Positions 48,487 to 59,720 of a DNA stretch of 64,000 bases are shown in pieces. The DNA is taken from assembly GCA_024449915.1 (NCBI GenBank), contig JAMZAV010001055.1, positions 186,001-250,000 on the forward strand, given 5' to 3'. The position numbers and the translations under genes are program-made. The notes under the pieces were generated by a model that was given only the letters and a program-made list of their open reading frames with translations, was not told where the DNA came from and did not search any database. This DNA comes from Sweltsa coloradensis (lineage: Eukaryota > Arthropoda > Insecta > Plecoptera > Chloroperlidae). Position 1 is the first letter of the stretch. Each line of letters begins with the position of its first letter.

Positions 48487-49239
48487 CTAGGAAAACGCTA
48501 AAGTCCCGCCGCGTTCATGGATGAGCTTTTTTAAGTTTTAGTTTGCGTGGGATATCTTTACTTTTGCAAGTGCTTTGTTTTTCTTGCCGACGCAATGTAG
48601 GTGATTGTTGTCAAAGTTTCTATTGTTTCTTGTTAATTTCTTATTATTTAACGTTAAAATCTTACATTAAAAGCTATATTTCTATGGATTCTGGCTAACT
48701 CTTTCAACTTTTTCTTTCAAACGGTACTACATCACAAAACCTTAATGTCCATGTATAATCTGAACGTTGTAGCCCCACCCGTTTGGTCAGAATTGGCCCA
48801 AATGGCACGAAAATATCGCACAAAAAGTCAAAAAACGTATATTAAAAGCTTTATTTCTCTCGATTCTGGCTAACTTTTTCAACTTTTTCTTTCAGAAAGC
48901 AATACATCACCATTACCTTAATGTTCATGTGAAATATGAACGATGTAGCCCCACCCGTTTGGTCAGAATTGGCCCAAATGGCACGAAAATATCGCACTAA
49001 AAATCGTAAAAAAATCGTAAAAGTACGATATTCATGAGAAATATTTCTTCGATTGTACCCAAAAACGTGGCAAGTCTAAGTTCAGAGAAAACGAAGGTCG
49101 TGTCAAATTTTCATCAAGATCGCATATACCGTTTGCCCGGTAGAGAGCGAACAAACAGACGGAAAAAAACAAAAAAAAAACAACCGAGCTAAATTTTTTG
49201 GGGGGTCGGTGAAATTGAAGTCTTCGCTTCGCTCATCCA
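48487..49239 (-). mobile_element. Helentron-like element, family A, copy 6 (long form)
   Basis: Minus-strand copy with start TGGATGAGCGAAGCGAAG, ACTTCAATTTCACCGACCCC, two tandem central blocks (each with CCAAACGGGTGGGGC) and a type-i tail ending TTTTCCTAG followed by T. The repeated block distinguishes the long form seen also in copies 3, 10 and 11. Confidence 0.8.
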
Positions 49240-49899
49240 ATAACCTGCCGGCTGGGCTATTCCCACGAAAGCAAAATGGTAGTGGCGGTTTATGTTACTA
49301 GCTTTTTACATCTTGAACTGTCTATAGAGAGTTGAAAGAAAGTGATACTCATGATGATGCTCCAAACATTTGCTAAATGCGCTTGGCTAAATCCCTTGCC
49401 TGAGGGTTAGGGCGTGGTGCATTAGAATAAGGTGCAGCATTCACAAGGCAGAGGTCAGAACTCAGAATAGTGGGGAGACTGGGACATTACTTGGCTTCAG
49501 TCAGGCCAGTATGTGAGACACGCACGTGAGAAACAATATTTAGGAGGTGTAGGTTTACGGGTTTACGAGCCGACCAAGTAGTTTCATTCAATTCAGATGA
49601 CACTTTCCCTTGCAGGACTGTTTGTATCCTTTCCTGTCTGTAAAGTAGAGAGATAGAACTGGTTTAGGTGAATATCAAAGCTTGACATACTCAAAGGTCT
49701 CAAAGTCTTTGATACGCGATTGAGAAACCTTTGGCTTGCTTCATCTTCATAATTTCATTTCTAGCTCTAAAACATGACTAAGAGCTGCAAAATAAACAAT
49801 CGTTGGTGGTACATAGAGATTAACCTTTAGTGGTAAAATGTTGAGATATTTTGTCATTAATTGTTTCAAGGTTGAAACACTTAGACCACGTTAAATATC
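49240..49899. other. No recognisable feature
   Basis: No gene or clear repeat. Confidence 0.4.
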
Positions 49900-50142
49900 T
49901 AGGTTCCCGTTAGGGCGCCGCAGCCAAGCCGCGGTGCGCTACACACTCAAGCACCTTATACACCAAGCAGAGTTGGGGTGATTTCGAGGTGTTACCCAGC
50001 CGTCATGTAACGTGATGTGAACTTGAAAACTATCACAATCGAGGGGATTTAGGTACCTGACAACACATGCCAAATTTTTATTGGGGTACGATTATTCCTT
50101 CTTGGTGAAAAAATGGCTTGAAACATGCTCAAAATCACTTTA
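49900..50142 (+). repeat. Repeat family Q, copy 3
   Basis: Longest of three diverged copies: GGTTCCCGTTAGGGCG, AGAGTTGGGGTGA, TTACCCAGCCGTCATG and ATGCTCAAAATCAC match 4130-4345 in order. Short CTACTGCCTA tandem repeats lie immediately downstream (50157-50187). Confidence 0.5.
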
Positions 50143-50202
50143 AGGATGTTAGCTACTGCTACTGCCTACTACTGCCTACTACTGCTAAACATCTAATACG
50201 TC

Positions 50203-50400
50203 GGCCCGCGATTCTGACCAGACGGGTGGGACTACAATGTTCATATTTTACATGGACATTAAGGTTATAGAAATATAGTCTCTTTTGAAAAAAAAAGTTG
50301 AAAAAGTTTGTTGGAAGGCTTCCAAATAAAGGTTTTAAAATAAGCCTTAAACACTTGGCATACAATCAACAAGTAACCATAGTTACTTGACACTTGTTGA
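50203..50400 (+). mobile_element. Family A internal fragment (copy 7)
   Basis: Only the central block survives (GATTCTGACCAGACGGGTGG, CATGGACATTAAGGTTATAG, AAAGTTGAAAAAGTTTG). No start and no CCTAG tail are present. More diverged than its neighbours, consistent with an old truncated copy. Confidence 0.6.
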
Positions 50401-50875
50401 CGGTATAAGCAGAGTTAGGCGGGAAAGTGCGATACGTAAACAAATAGCGGACATTTAAAATTTTTCTTCTTTGTGTGGAACGAGAAAAGGTGTCATTATA
50501 CTCTCATAAAACAAATCAGAAACCGTCCCTGGCCTAGGCCCAGATGTGGAAAATTATTAGTAATGCAAAAGTGTAGTTCTACAGTTCCATTTGGCTATAG
50601 GACTAGTAAAATTCATACTTACATTACATGTTTGACAAGCCTAGCCAACCCTATGCCACACAACTGTTCTGATATGAGCTTGCTCATCTGTTTGTTTACA
50701 TAATTGCAACAATCAAATCATTTCATACAACTCGTCTTTCGATTGGCCCGCGTTTATGAAGGCACTGCCATCTAGAATAAATATAGAACTTTTTCGAGCT
50801 CTTTGCTATACGCAAATCTTTTTAAAGTGTTTGGATTTCGTGATACTCTTTCAACCATAGACATCCTATATAATT
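50401..50875. other. No recognisable feature
   Basis: A 76-codon frame (50473-50703) has no support. Confidence 0.35.
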
Positions 50876-51250
50876 GGCTAGACCAGCAGTCGGTGGTCCA
50901 CTTCCGGTACAATTAGAAGCCATCTTAAAATGACAGTTTACATTTTAATCAAATGGGAGCGATTTGTGGCCAAATAGTTCTCAAGATTGCCGCCAGGTTG
51001 ACAGGTAAGCATACTAGCCTTTAACACCAAATGATTACTAAATTCCCTTATGCAATCACTTCGTATTGTTTCTTTTGTTTAATACCATGCTGCACAAGCT
51101 AAAACCATATCAAACAATCCAGTAAAATACTTTATTGCATTAAAAAAGCATAAATTAAAACACCAAATCGCCATCTTGAAATGGGCCGGTTGAGTCTTCA
51201 ATTTGCTACGCTCGCGCCTGTGCGGAGGTATAGGAGACTGCTAATCTAGC
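50876..51250. mobile_element. TIR element (MITE), family M relative
   Basis: The ends GGCTAGACCAGCAGTC and GACTGCTAATCTAGCC are inverse with two mismatches in 16. Inside, CAATTAGAAGCCATCTT and CGCCATCTTGAAATGG, and GGTATAGGAGACTG near the right, echo the arms of the copies at 24154 and 52493. It is therefore a diverged relative. Confidence 0.5.
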
Positions 51251-51581
51251 CTACTATAGGGGTTTAATATCAATGCTTTCAACTCACAACCCATGACGTG
51301 TTCCACGAGACCGTCCAAGAATAACCAATTCCTTCGAAAACGAAAACGACTTCGTTTTCAAATTGCGTTTTCAACTCATCTCCCACGAACTCAAGAATTG
51401 GGGTCCAGTCCTTATACCGTCGTTATACCATGGTTATACCACCTATACCCAGGATGTACATGAATCCGGGTCTAGATATTTTACATCCTGTTACTGCTAA
51501 TACCATAGAATTTAAATCAACTTTGATAAAAATATTATATTTTAGCAAATAATTTGTAATGGAACTTGAAAAAGTAATGAG
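51251..51581. other. No recognisable feature
   Basis: No gene; the 81-codon minus frame at 51423-51668 partly enters the palindrome to its right. Confidence 0.35.
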
Positions 51582-51961
51582 ATCACACACATAACAAAAA
51601 CTTGTAGAAATACAGCCAAACCTTACACACTCAAAAGGAATGAGATCTAAAAAAAGGGCCAAGCTCATCTACCCTTCCACATAAACGTACAGTGTCCCAT
51701 AACAGCATCCTCGAAAAGCTTGGCAAAATAGAATTTGCATGTTATTACGTTTAAATTAATTAAAAAAAAGAACTTGGATAAACTATTACGTTAAATTAAT
51801 AATCGTAAATTCTATTTTGCCAAGCTTTTCGAGGATGCTGTTATGGGACACTGTACGTTTATGTGGAAGGGTAGATGAGCTTGGCCCTTTTTTTAGATCT
51901 TATTCCTTTTGAGTGTGTAAGGTTTGGCTGTATTTCTACAAGTTTTTGTTATGTGTGTGAT
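51582..51961. repeat. Inverted duplication with 155-bp arms, one mismatch
   Basis: The left arm 51582-51736 and right arm 51807-51961 are reverse complements with a single mismatch that I can find (GGAATG versus GGAATA). The 70-bp spacer contains the direct repeat TTACGTT.AAATTAAT. Neither arm is seen elsewhere in the window. Such identity means a recent inverted duplication or foldback element. Transcription would give a long double-stranded hairpin RNA. Confidence 0.9.
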
Positions 51962-51974
51962 TATGGTTACTAGT

Positions 51975-52230
51975 AGAATCGACAGTGTTTGCTCGAGCGC
52001 CAAGCACACGTCTCTGAGTCGGGAGATCCCGGATTCGAATCCTTTCGTGTCCGGCAAACCTGACGGAAGTTTTTTTCCAGAGTTTTCCTCAGTCGTTAAT
52101 GCGAATACAATGGATTGAGTCCTCTCAAACAGCCCTCGGGCAACCCTTCACAATTGTCCTATCCGCAAGATGTCTAGCTTATCTGAAGAGGGGCATACAT
52201 TGCAACCAATAACAGGTTTAATCCCCTCGG
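51975..52230 (+). repeat. tRNA-derived SINE-like repeat with box B
   Basis: The head has GAGCGCCAAGCACACGTCTC and CCCGGATTCGAATCC (box B, good T-arm). The body GTTTTCCTCAGTCGTTAATG, TTGAGTCCTCT and CCCTTCACAATTG matches 2185-2280. The 5' tRNA-like part is degenerate, so it is not a functional tRNA. It sits 14 bp from the inverted duplication. Confidence 0.6.
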
Positions 52231-52492
52231 TAAAAAAATACTAGTAGATTTTAGCAATTGCTATAACAATTTGCCATAATCTCAAATGCGTTTATTAACA
52301 CTTTATCATTCACACGCGGCACGGCAAGGCAAGGTACTACCAATTGTACTTCAGTAGTTCAAGAGCTCTGACTATACTGGCATAATTCATTTTGTTCTTC
52401 AGCATTTCATATACTTTATCAACCAAATTCGAAAAATACGGTTACGTTACGACAGCACTCACAGGTTATTAAAAAGGTAGCGCCGTTCCAAT
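52231..52492. other. No recognisable feature
   Basis: Nothing supported. Confidence 0.4.
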
Positions 52493-52779
52493 GATATTCA
52501 ATTAATATGCTAGACTCTCAGTATGGCCGTGAGGATCGTGTCAATTAGAAGCCATCATGAAGGGGGAAAACAGCCGTCTAAATGTACGTAAATTTGTGCA
52601 TATTTACATACAGACGGCGGTGCTCGCCCATCCGCTCAACAACAAACACAACTCCACAGCCACTAAAATCGTCAGATTTGCCAACTAGCTGATTGATGAT
52701 TTTCCCCCTTCATGATGGTTTCTAATCGGCAGGCTAGCGCTCTGGGTGAAGGATAGGAGACGGAGCGTCTAGCGCTTTG
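52493..52779. mobile_element. TIR element (MITE), family M, copy 2
   Basis: Colinear with 24154-24434: ATTCAATTAATATGCTAGAC, CAGTATGGCCGTGAGGATCG, ACGGCGGTGCTCGCCC, ATCCGCTCAACAACAAAC and GAGCGTCTAGCGCTTTG. Inverted arms TTAGAAGCCATCATGAAGGG and CCCTTCATGATGGTTTCTAA pair well. Confidence 0.75.
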
Positions 52780-53800
52780 GTTGGCAATACTTATTTGGTC
52801 ATTGGCCAGCGTATCCAACCTCGTGGCTTTACACTCCACAAACCTTCCTGGATTACGCGAGTACCAAAATTCCCCGAGTCAGATTTTGTACCATGCGCGT
52901 AACAACTTTCAAGCGTTCACACACTTAATTACCCGCGTAATTTCACCTACACGTGTTAATAATGAAAACGAGTTCTATAATCAAAGACTGGATTTTCTCC
53001 CCGTTGGCGTTATGCCGTTGATCGTTATTATTGTCGTTCGTCACATCTTATCACTTAATCCCTCCTCCCACTTTCTTTGAACAGTTCAATAGTTGAAAGT
53101 TGAAACAAAATACTCTTGAGCTTGACACAATGCCTACTTATACCAGAACATATTTCATCCGCAACTTCTGTCTGTATTTTGTTCCTTTCGTAAACATTAT
53201 AATAATATGTTCTTGGCTTGTCACGAATAATAATTTACAATATCAAAAACTGAGAGGTTCTCCTCGACAGTATCAGTTTGAAAACCAGTTGTCAATAGTT
53301 ACACAAGACTTTCGACACACTTCCGTTTGAAAGTTACACAAGTGCCTAGATCTTAAGATTGACTACTTGACTTATTCATGCATGGATTGAAGACGTGTCA
53401 TTCGAAATTAATATATAGTTTATAACAATGGGGTCGCCCACGCTAACATTATTCGACAACAGGCCTGAGGCGTGAACACATTGGGACAGAAGAGGAGACG
53501 GAAACTTTTGACTATTGGCTTTGTTAATTCAAAGTTAAAATTAATTAATTTAGGCATAGAAAAAAAATCAAATAGAAAAACTGTTATTAGACAATTCCTG
53601 CACTCAAACGAATATGAAGTTTTCCAAAATTCAGGAACAACAAATCGGGGAATAAACAACTTTCGATTAATATGTTGGTCCACCTTTACTACTCAGCTTT
53701 TTTATTGTTTTTGCATTCAATATTGGTTTGGTTTGGTTTTGATTGATAAATAAATGTGTGCAATTGTTGTAGGTATACTAAGACAGTATTAAATTTACAA
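52780..53800. other. No supportable gene
   Basis: Frames of 99 (52781-53080), 76 (53100-53330) and 87-93 codons (53420-53753) occur but lack recognised motifs, start context or splice logic. Some may be exon relics; none can be supported. Confidence 0.3.
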
Positions 53801-54503
53801 CTAGGCCGCTTCGCGAACGTTTTTTCTAGTCGCGTTAATGGCTGAGTTTTTTTGAAGTTTGTATGCGTGGGATCTCTTTACTTTTATCAAGCCCCATTGA
53901 AAAATCAATTTTGTTACATTAAGATATTTGTTATAAAATAGTATTAATTGCTAAGGTAATACCAATTAATAGAATGTAAAATATCTGGAGGCCCGAACAT
54001 TTGCTTTTGAAGGCATTATAGGTGTAGGTGATTATTGTCAAGTTTCTATAGAATTACTTGTTAATTATTATACACCTCAAAAAAATCATATTAAAACATT
54101 TTATTCTATGGATTCTGGCAAACTGTTTCAACTTTTTCTTTCAAAAGGCAATACATCACCATTACCTTAATGTCCATGTGAAATATGAACGTTGTAGCCC
54201 CACCCGTTTGGTCAGAATCGGCCCAAATGTCACGAAAATATCGCATAAAAAAACGAAAAAAATCGTCAAAGTACGATATTCATGAGAAATATTAATTCGC
54301 TTATACCCAACAACGTGGTTGGTCTGAGTTCTGAGATTTCGAAGGTCCCCTCCAATTTTCGTCAAAATCGCATATGCCATTTGCCCGGTAGAGCGCGAAC
54401 AAACATACAGAAAAAAAAACGAAAAAAAAACACCCGAGCTATTTTGTGGTGGGGGGGGGGGGGGGGGGGGCAGTGAAATTGAAGTCTTCGCTTCGCTCAT
54501 TCA
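53801..54503 (-). mobile_element. Helentron-like element, family A, copy 8
   Basis: Minus strand: TGAATGAGCGAAGCGAAG start, ACTTCAATTTCACTGCCCCC with a C-run (54448-54470 on the plus strand is G), one central block, and a degraded 3' part (AACTCAGCCATTAACGCGAC). The type-ii tail CGTTCGCGAAGCGGCCTAG is followed by T. The tail variant GCGGCCTAG is shared with copy 2. The 112-codon proline-rich frame is a product of the C-run. Confidence 0.75.
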
Positions 54504-54558
54504 ATAATGACGGGTACGGACCGTACGGAAGAAATAGAGAGTATTATACATCTTTTAT

Positions 54559-54795
54559 TCAGGCGTTCAATTCTCTATGATGGGGTGGCGGGTATATAGA
54601 AATTTCCGATTTTGTTGGGACAAGTCTCTTTCCATAACCCTCTGTAACATCCACGTAGTAGGGCAATGTAGAGTCTAAACAACTCATCTCAATCAGAGCA
54701 TGTTCGGCTTCTTCGTGAGAGGTGACACGTACACGCACGGACGGGCGGACGTACAGGCGTACAGAGTAAAAATTCATTTTTGAGGGATCATTCAT
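54559..54795 (-). repeat. Repeat family T, copy 3
   Basis: On the minus strand CGTCCGCCCGTCCGTGCGTG, GTCACCTCTCACGAAGAAGC and CGAACATGCTCTGATT match the order of motifs at 44765-44825. A 78-codon frame spans it but is not recognised. Confidence 0.4.
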
Positions 54796-54875
54796 TTTTC
54801 ATCTTTACTATTTCATTTGTTTTGTAAGTTATATCTGTTTCAAATTATCCAAATACACTATATGCTTCTGCATAA

Positions 54876-55459
54876 CTAGGAAGCTTCGAAAACGCTTTTT
54901 TTAGTCGCGTTGATGGATGAGCTTTTTTGTAAGTTTTTAGTTTGCTTGAGATCTCTTTACTTTTGTAAGTGTTTTTGAACGCATTGTAGGTGATTGTTGA
55001 CAAGTTTCTATTGTTACTTGTTAATTGTTATTATGTACCTCAATAAATTCATATTGAAACCTTTATTCTATGGATTCTGGCTAATTTTTTTAACTTTTTC
55101 TTTCACAAGGTACTACATCTGTCACCATCAACCTTAATGTCCACGTAAAATATGAACCTTGTTGCCCCACCCGTTTGGTCATAATCGGCCCAAATGTCAC
55201 GAAAATATCGCACTAAAAATAAAAATAAAAAAGTGAAAGTACGATATTCATGAGAAATATTTCTTCGATTGTACCCAAAAACGTGGCAGGTCTAAGTTGA
55301 GAGATTTCAGAGGTCTCTTCTAATTTTCATCAAGATCACAAATGCCGTTTGCCCGGTAGAGAGCGAACAAACAGAAAGAAAAAAAAACACTTGAGCTAAT
55401 TTTTTTTTTTTGGGGGGGGGGGGGGTCAGTGAAATTAAAGTCTTCGCTTTGCTCATCCA
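54876..55459 (-). mobile_element. Helentron-like element, family A, copy 9
   Basis: Minus strand: TGGATGAGCAAAGCGAAG start, C/A-rich tract (plus strand TTTTTGGGGGG at 55400-55426), one central block, GCTCATCCATCAACGCGAC and type-ii tail AAGCTTCCTAG followed by T. Between copies 8 and 9 lie only about 370 bp. Confidence 0.75.
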
Positions 55460-55860
55460 ATCATACAATCATTTTTGACATATTATTCTCTTTTGAGGAG
55501 AAAGGGGCTTCGGAATGTTTTTTTCCGGGGTCATGTATCAAGATTTAACGATTCATGTTTCATTTGCATATATTAATAATTAAACACGATTCAATTTTTA
55601 GCATTTGATTCTCAAAAGAGGGAAGCGGAAAGTCGTATAATAGCCTATGCAAGTTTTCCGCATTTATAAGAAGCAAACAAAAAAATTTAAACTTTGAAAA
55701 ATGTTTTCGAATTCATACCATTTTCATATTTTCATAAACCCAAACTTTTAACGAATACTAAATTTAGATATACTCACCACAACAAAGAATGAAAGAAATT
55801 TATGATATCGCGAAACACACGTAATAACCACAGCTACACTGTCATACCATTTACTCAATG
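55460..55860. other. No recognisable feature
   Basis: AT-rich. TTTGATTCTCAAAAGAGG near 55605 and TATTCTCTTTTGAGGAG near 55485 suggest a weak inverted pair of about 12 bp. Confidence 0.35.
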
Positions 55861-55990
55861 GTCATACATACTGGTGAGGTCCCAGTAATTGGCAATCCTG
55901 ACAGAAAGTATTTTCCAAGGTTATTTAAGTTTTTCATGTGAATGCAAAGTATTGAGTACTACTTAACAGCTCTCGAACATTCACTTAGAA
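55861..55990 (+). repeat. Degenerate SINE-like copy
   Basis: CCTGACAGAAAGTATTTTCC, TGTGAATGCAAAGTATTGAG and CAGCTCTCGAACATTCACTT follow the same order as 52060-52150. Strongly diverged; another trace lies near 63255-63330 (CCAGTAATCAGCAATC). Confidence 0.4.
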
Positions 55991-56451
55991 CACGCAATTA
56001 TTATTCCTGACCAAGTATTTAATTAAATTGAATAAATAGAAAAAATATTTTAAAATTGATTTTTGAAAATCATTAAAAATAATGTGTAATTTAACAATAT
56101 TCACTCAGTGAATTAATAACTTGCAAATAACTAACCGCCAAAAACAGATCACAAACATCAGGGTAGCAGGGCAGCAAGCTTGCTGCATGAGCACCTTTCG
56201 TGAAAGTGAAACTGGATCCCTTTAAAAGCCTGTTAATTTTTAGGTTTGTGCTAGACCCATAACTCAATATATGTTTTGCATGATGATGTTTGATATAATG
56301 TACGAAAACTTTTTTTGGATGAGATTTGTAATAATTCCCGGTTTATTGTGCCAATATTCATTCTCAACGAATAATAATGCTTTGCAATTTGTTATTGGAA
56401 TGTATCACATCAAAATTATCAATAACTAAAATAAAGAATTGGAAAAATAAT
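55991..56451. other. No recognisable feature
   Basis: AT-rich; nothing supported. Confidence 0.4.
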
Positions 56452-56505
56452 TGAAGAGCGAAGCGAAGACTTAAATTTCACCGGACCCCCAAAAAATTTA
56501 GCCCC

Positions 56506-56537
<32 letters not shown>

Positions 56538-57222
56538 CGTTTTTCTGTCTGTTTGTTCGCTCTCTACCGGGCAAACTGCAAATGCGATCTTGATGAAAAT
56601 TTGACACGACCTTCGTTTTCTCTGAACTTAGACTTGCCACGTTTTTTGGGTACAATCGAAGAAATATTTCTCATAAATATCGTACTTTTACGATTTTTTT
56701 CGATTTTTAGTGCGATATTTTCGTGCCATTTGGCCAATTCTGATCAAACGGGTGGGGCTACAACGTTCATATTTCACATGGACATTAAGGTTGATGGTGA
56801 TGTATTGCTTTCTGAAAAAAAAAGTTGAAAAAGTTAGCCAGAATCGAGAGAAATAAAGCTTTTAATATACGTTTTTTTGACTTTTTGTGCGATATTTTCG
56901 TGCCATTTGGGCCAATTCTGACCAAACGGGTGGGGCTACAACGTTCATATTATACATGGACATTAAGGTTATGGTGATGTAGTAGCTTTTGAAAGAAAAT
57001 GTTGAAAAAGTTAGCCAGAATCCATAGAAATATAGCTTTTAATGTAAGATTTTTACGTTAAATAATAACAAATTAACAAGAAACAATAGAAACTTGACAA
57101 CAATCACCTACAATGCGTCGGCAGAAAAACAAAGCACTTGCAAAAGTAAAGATATCCCACGCAAACTAAAAACTTTAAAAAAGCTCATCCATCAACGCGG
57201 CGGGACTTTAGCGTTTTCCTAG
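56452..57222 (+). mobile_element. Helentron-like element, family A, copy 10 (long form)
   Basis: The start TGAAGAGCGAAGCGAAG is slightly degraded. A T-run of about 31 (56507-56537) marks the microsatellite-like tract. Two tandem central blocks follow, then CTCATCCATCAACGCGG and a type-i tail, TTTTCCTAG, then T. It faces copy 11 tail-to-tail. Confidence 0.8.
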
Positions 57223-57515
57223 TTAATGTTTATAGGTGTAGCCTACCAGACGAAAATTTCACATGTATTTAAGTTGATTAAACCGTTAGGTGTAGGGTCT
57301 ATTATTTTTTAAAGTGAAAGTTACATTCGTGAGGAATACACTCGCCGACAGTCGTCTCGGCTTTCTTCTATAGGCTTTCTCAATCTGATTGCCTATCGAT
57401 TTATTGCACCGGCAAAGGTTGGGTCTACATTGCTGGCTAGTAGCTATCTTTATACATCCACTGCAAACGTAAATCGGTGGTTTTTAAAGGGACTATTCCC
57501 CTCACATTTTTTAAA
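57223..57515. other. Spacer between two tail-to-tail family A copies
   Basis: 293 bp between the 3' ends of copies 10 (plus) and 11 (minus). No gene is seen. Confidence 0.5.
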
Positions 57516-58282
57516 CTAGGAAAACGCTAAAGTCCCGCCGCGTTGATGGATGAGCGTTTTTTTTTGTAAGTTTTTTTGCGTTTTGTGCGTTTGTTTGCAC
57601 TTTTCCTTTGCAAGTGCTTTTTGAATGCATTGTGGAGGTGATTGTTGTCAAGTTTCTATTGTTATTTGTTAATTGGTATTATAAACTTCAAAAAACTCAT
57701 ATTAAAACCTTTATTTCTGTAGATTCTGACTAATTTTTTCAACCTTTTCTTTCAAAAGGTACTACATCACCATAACCTTAATGTCCATGTGAAATCTGAA
57801 CGTTGTAGCCCTACCCGTTTGGTCAGAATCGGCCCAAATGTGACGAAAATATCGCACTAAAAATTGAAAAACTAATATTAAAACCTTTATTTCTATGGAT
57901 TCTAGCTAACTTTTTCAATTTTTTCTTTCAAAAGGTACTACATCACCATAATCTTAATGTCCATGTGAAATATGAACGTTCTAGCCCCACCCGTTTGGTC
58001 AGAATCGGTCCAAATGTCACGAAAATATCGCACTAAAAATCGAAAAAAATCGTAAAAGTACGATATTCATGAGAAATATTTCTTCGATTGTACCCAAAAA
58101 CAATACACCTCTAAGTTCAGAGAAAACGAAGGTCCGGTCAAATTTTCATCAAGATCGCATATGCCGTTTGCCCGGAATCGAGCGAACAAACAGACGGAAA
58201 AAAAAAAAAAAAAAAAACGAGCTAAATTTTTTGGGGGGTCAGTGAAATTGAAGTCTTCGCTTCCGCTCGCTACGCTCATCCA
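57516..58282 (-). mobile_element. Helentron-like element, family A, copy 11 (long form)
   Basis: Minus strand: TGGATGAGCGTAGCGAGCGG start, ACTTCAATTTCACTGACCCC, poly-T, two central blocks, GCTCATCCATCAACGCGG and type-i tail ending TTTTCCTAG then T. Confidence 0.8.
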
Positions 58283-58289
58283 ACCAGAT

Positions 58290-58500
58290 AATCCATAGCT
58301 TAATACTACACTCAAATGACCGCTTAAAAAATTTATATCTTGTAATAGATCTTACAAGATTTTTTAAGTTTTTCGATCCTCTTGAGATTCGAAAAAAAAC
58401 TTTGCTTATATTTTATATTTAATCTAAAATGGTCCTTTACAACATCGTGTCTTGAAACTCTGCACAAATATACATACATACATAACATGCATAAATCATG
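58290..58500 (+). repeat. Repeat family V, shortened copy
   Basis: AATACTACACTCAAATGA, CTTAAAAAATTTATATC and CATCGTGTCTTGAAACT recur in the same order within 59068-59720, but with about 430 bp of that longer copy missing here. Confidence 0.5.
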
Positions 58501-58731
58501 CACGCAAAATACCATTTTTATACGTACATTATTATGTACACAGATTCATAAATAGGCCTGGGGCAGGGGACAGATCTGATTTTGCCAATGTTAGACCACA
58601 ATTTTCAATACATTCACCGTGTCATAATCAATATAGAATTCAATAAATGTTCCACGGTTTGATATCAATTTTTTTAGAAAAATTAAATGATTTTCCTGTA
58701 ATTTGGTTTTAAAGCAGTAAGTATCGCAAAG

Positions 58732-58837
58732 CTACAGGGTTGTCTTGGTCGCTTTGGTTTACTGTCTTCCACTGAAAATCAGTTATATAACTGATTGGGT
58801 AGGCTCTTAATAAATGTATTTATTTATTATTTTATCC
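58732..58837 (+). repeat. SINE-like repeat family S, truncated copy 3
   Basis: CTTGGTCGCTTTGGTTTACT, CACTGAAAATCAG and the palindrome CAGTTATATAACTG followed by a TTTATTTATT tail match the minus-strand reading of copies 1 and 2. The first 180 bp are absent, as expected for 5' truncation. Confidence 0.65.
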
Positions 58838-59067
58838 ACAGTAATTAAATTTAGAAAGAGAGTCGGAGTTGACAAGCTTTTGTTCAATGTAGGAAAAGAA
58901 AGGATGATATGTTTAAGACATGTGTGAATAATAACATATAACAAATAAAAAATATGAAGTACAGAATTGATTTGAATTTCTTTCTTTCTTTCAGTATCCT
59001 ATATTTAGTTTAAAAAAACAGATTTACAAAGGAAAACAACTTAAAGGAAAAATATATTTTTTACCAC

Positions 59068-59720
59068 ATGATCTAAAGCACAATACTACACTAAAATAAG
59101 TTTAAAAAATTATAATTTGAAACAGTGATTTAACACGAATTTTTCCATTTTTTTAAATCCAGATATTTGCGAAAATTGGTGTTTTGGGAAATTTCTTTAA
59201 TCGGCTTAAACCGTTCACCGCCCCTTTTTTAGGCAATTTTCTGTTTGCTCGGCTGAATGACATCACAGTTGTTAGAAATTTTGAACATATCTCAAGAAAG
59301 TGGAAATAAAGGTTTCTATAGTAACACATTCCTAAAATTTGTTTTGAAATAATTCATAAAAAATAAATTAGATTTCACGAATTTCAATTTTGTTAAAAAG
59401 TCCAAAATTGACTATATTCGTGAATTTTTTCTGGCTGATCAAGTCAAAATTTTGAAAATCTATGACTGTTGGAACGTCCATGTATGCTTTATTGACAAGT
59501 TTGCAAAATTGTATCTACGTAGGATGCTTTTTGGCCGAGCAAACCGCTATTTACTAACTATCAAAAGGGTGGTGAACCCTCTTAAACCTGCTTTTTTATT
59601 GGTCCACATAGATACTAGAGCATAGTACCAATCTAAAATGCCCATTTTTTACATCGTGTCTTGAAACTGTGCCCAATTATACCCTCAAACACGAAAAAAT
59701 ATGCATTCCAAAATCACACC
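59068..59720 (+). repeat. Repeat family V, long copy
   Basis: Shares its beginning (AATACTACACTAAAATAA) and end (ACATCGTGTCTTGAAACTGT) with 58290-58500. Its middle (TGACATCACAG, ATATTCGTGAATT, CTGGCTGATCAAG) weakly resembles 18120-18330. No ends or coding frame were identified. Confidence 0.45.

Noticed and set aside
52781..53753. Four consecutive 76-99-codon frames suggesting a gene
   Set aside because: Frames are on both strands, carry no recognised motif and do not join through plausible splice sites.
54162..54500. 112-codon proline-rich minus-strand frame
   Set aside because: Created by a C homopolymer inside element A8.
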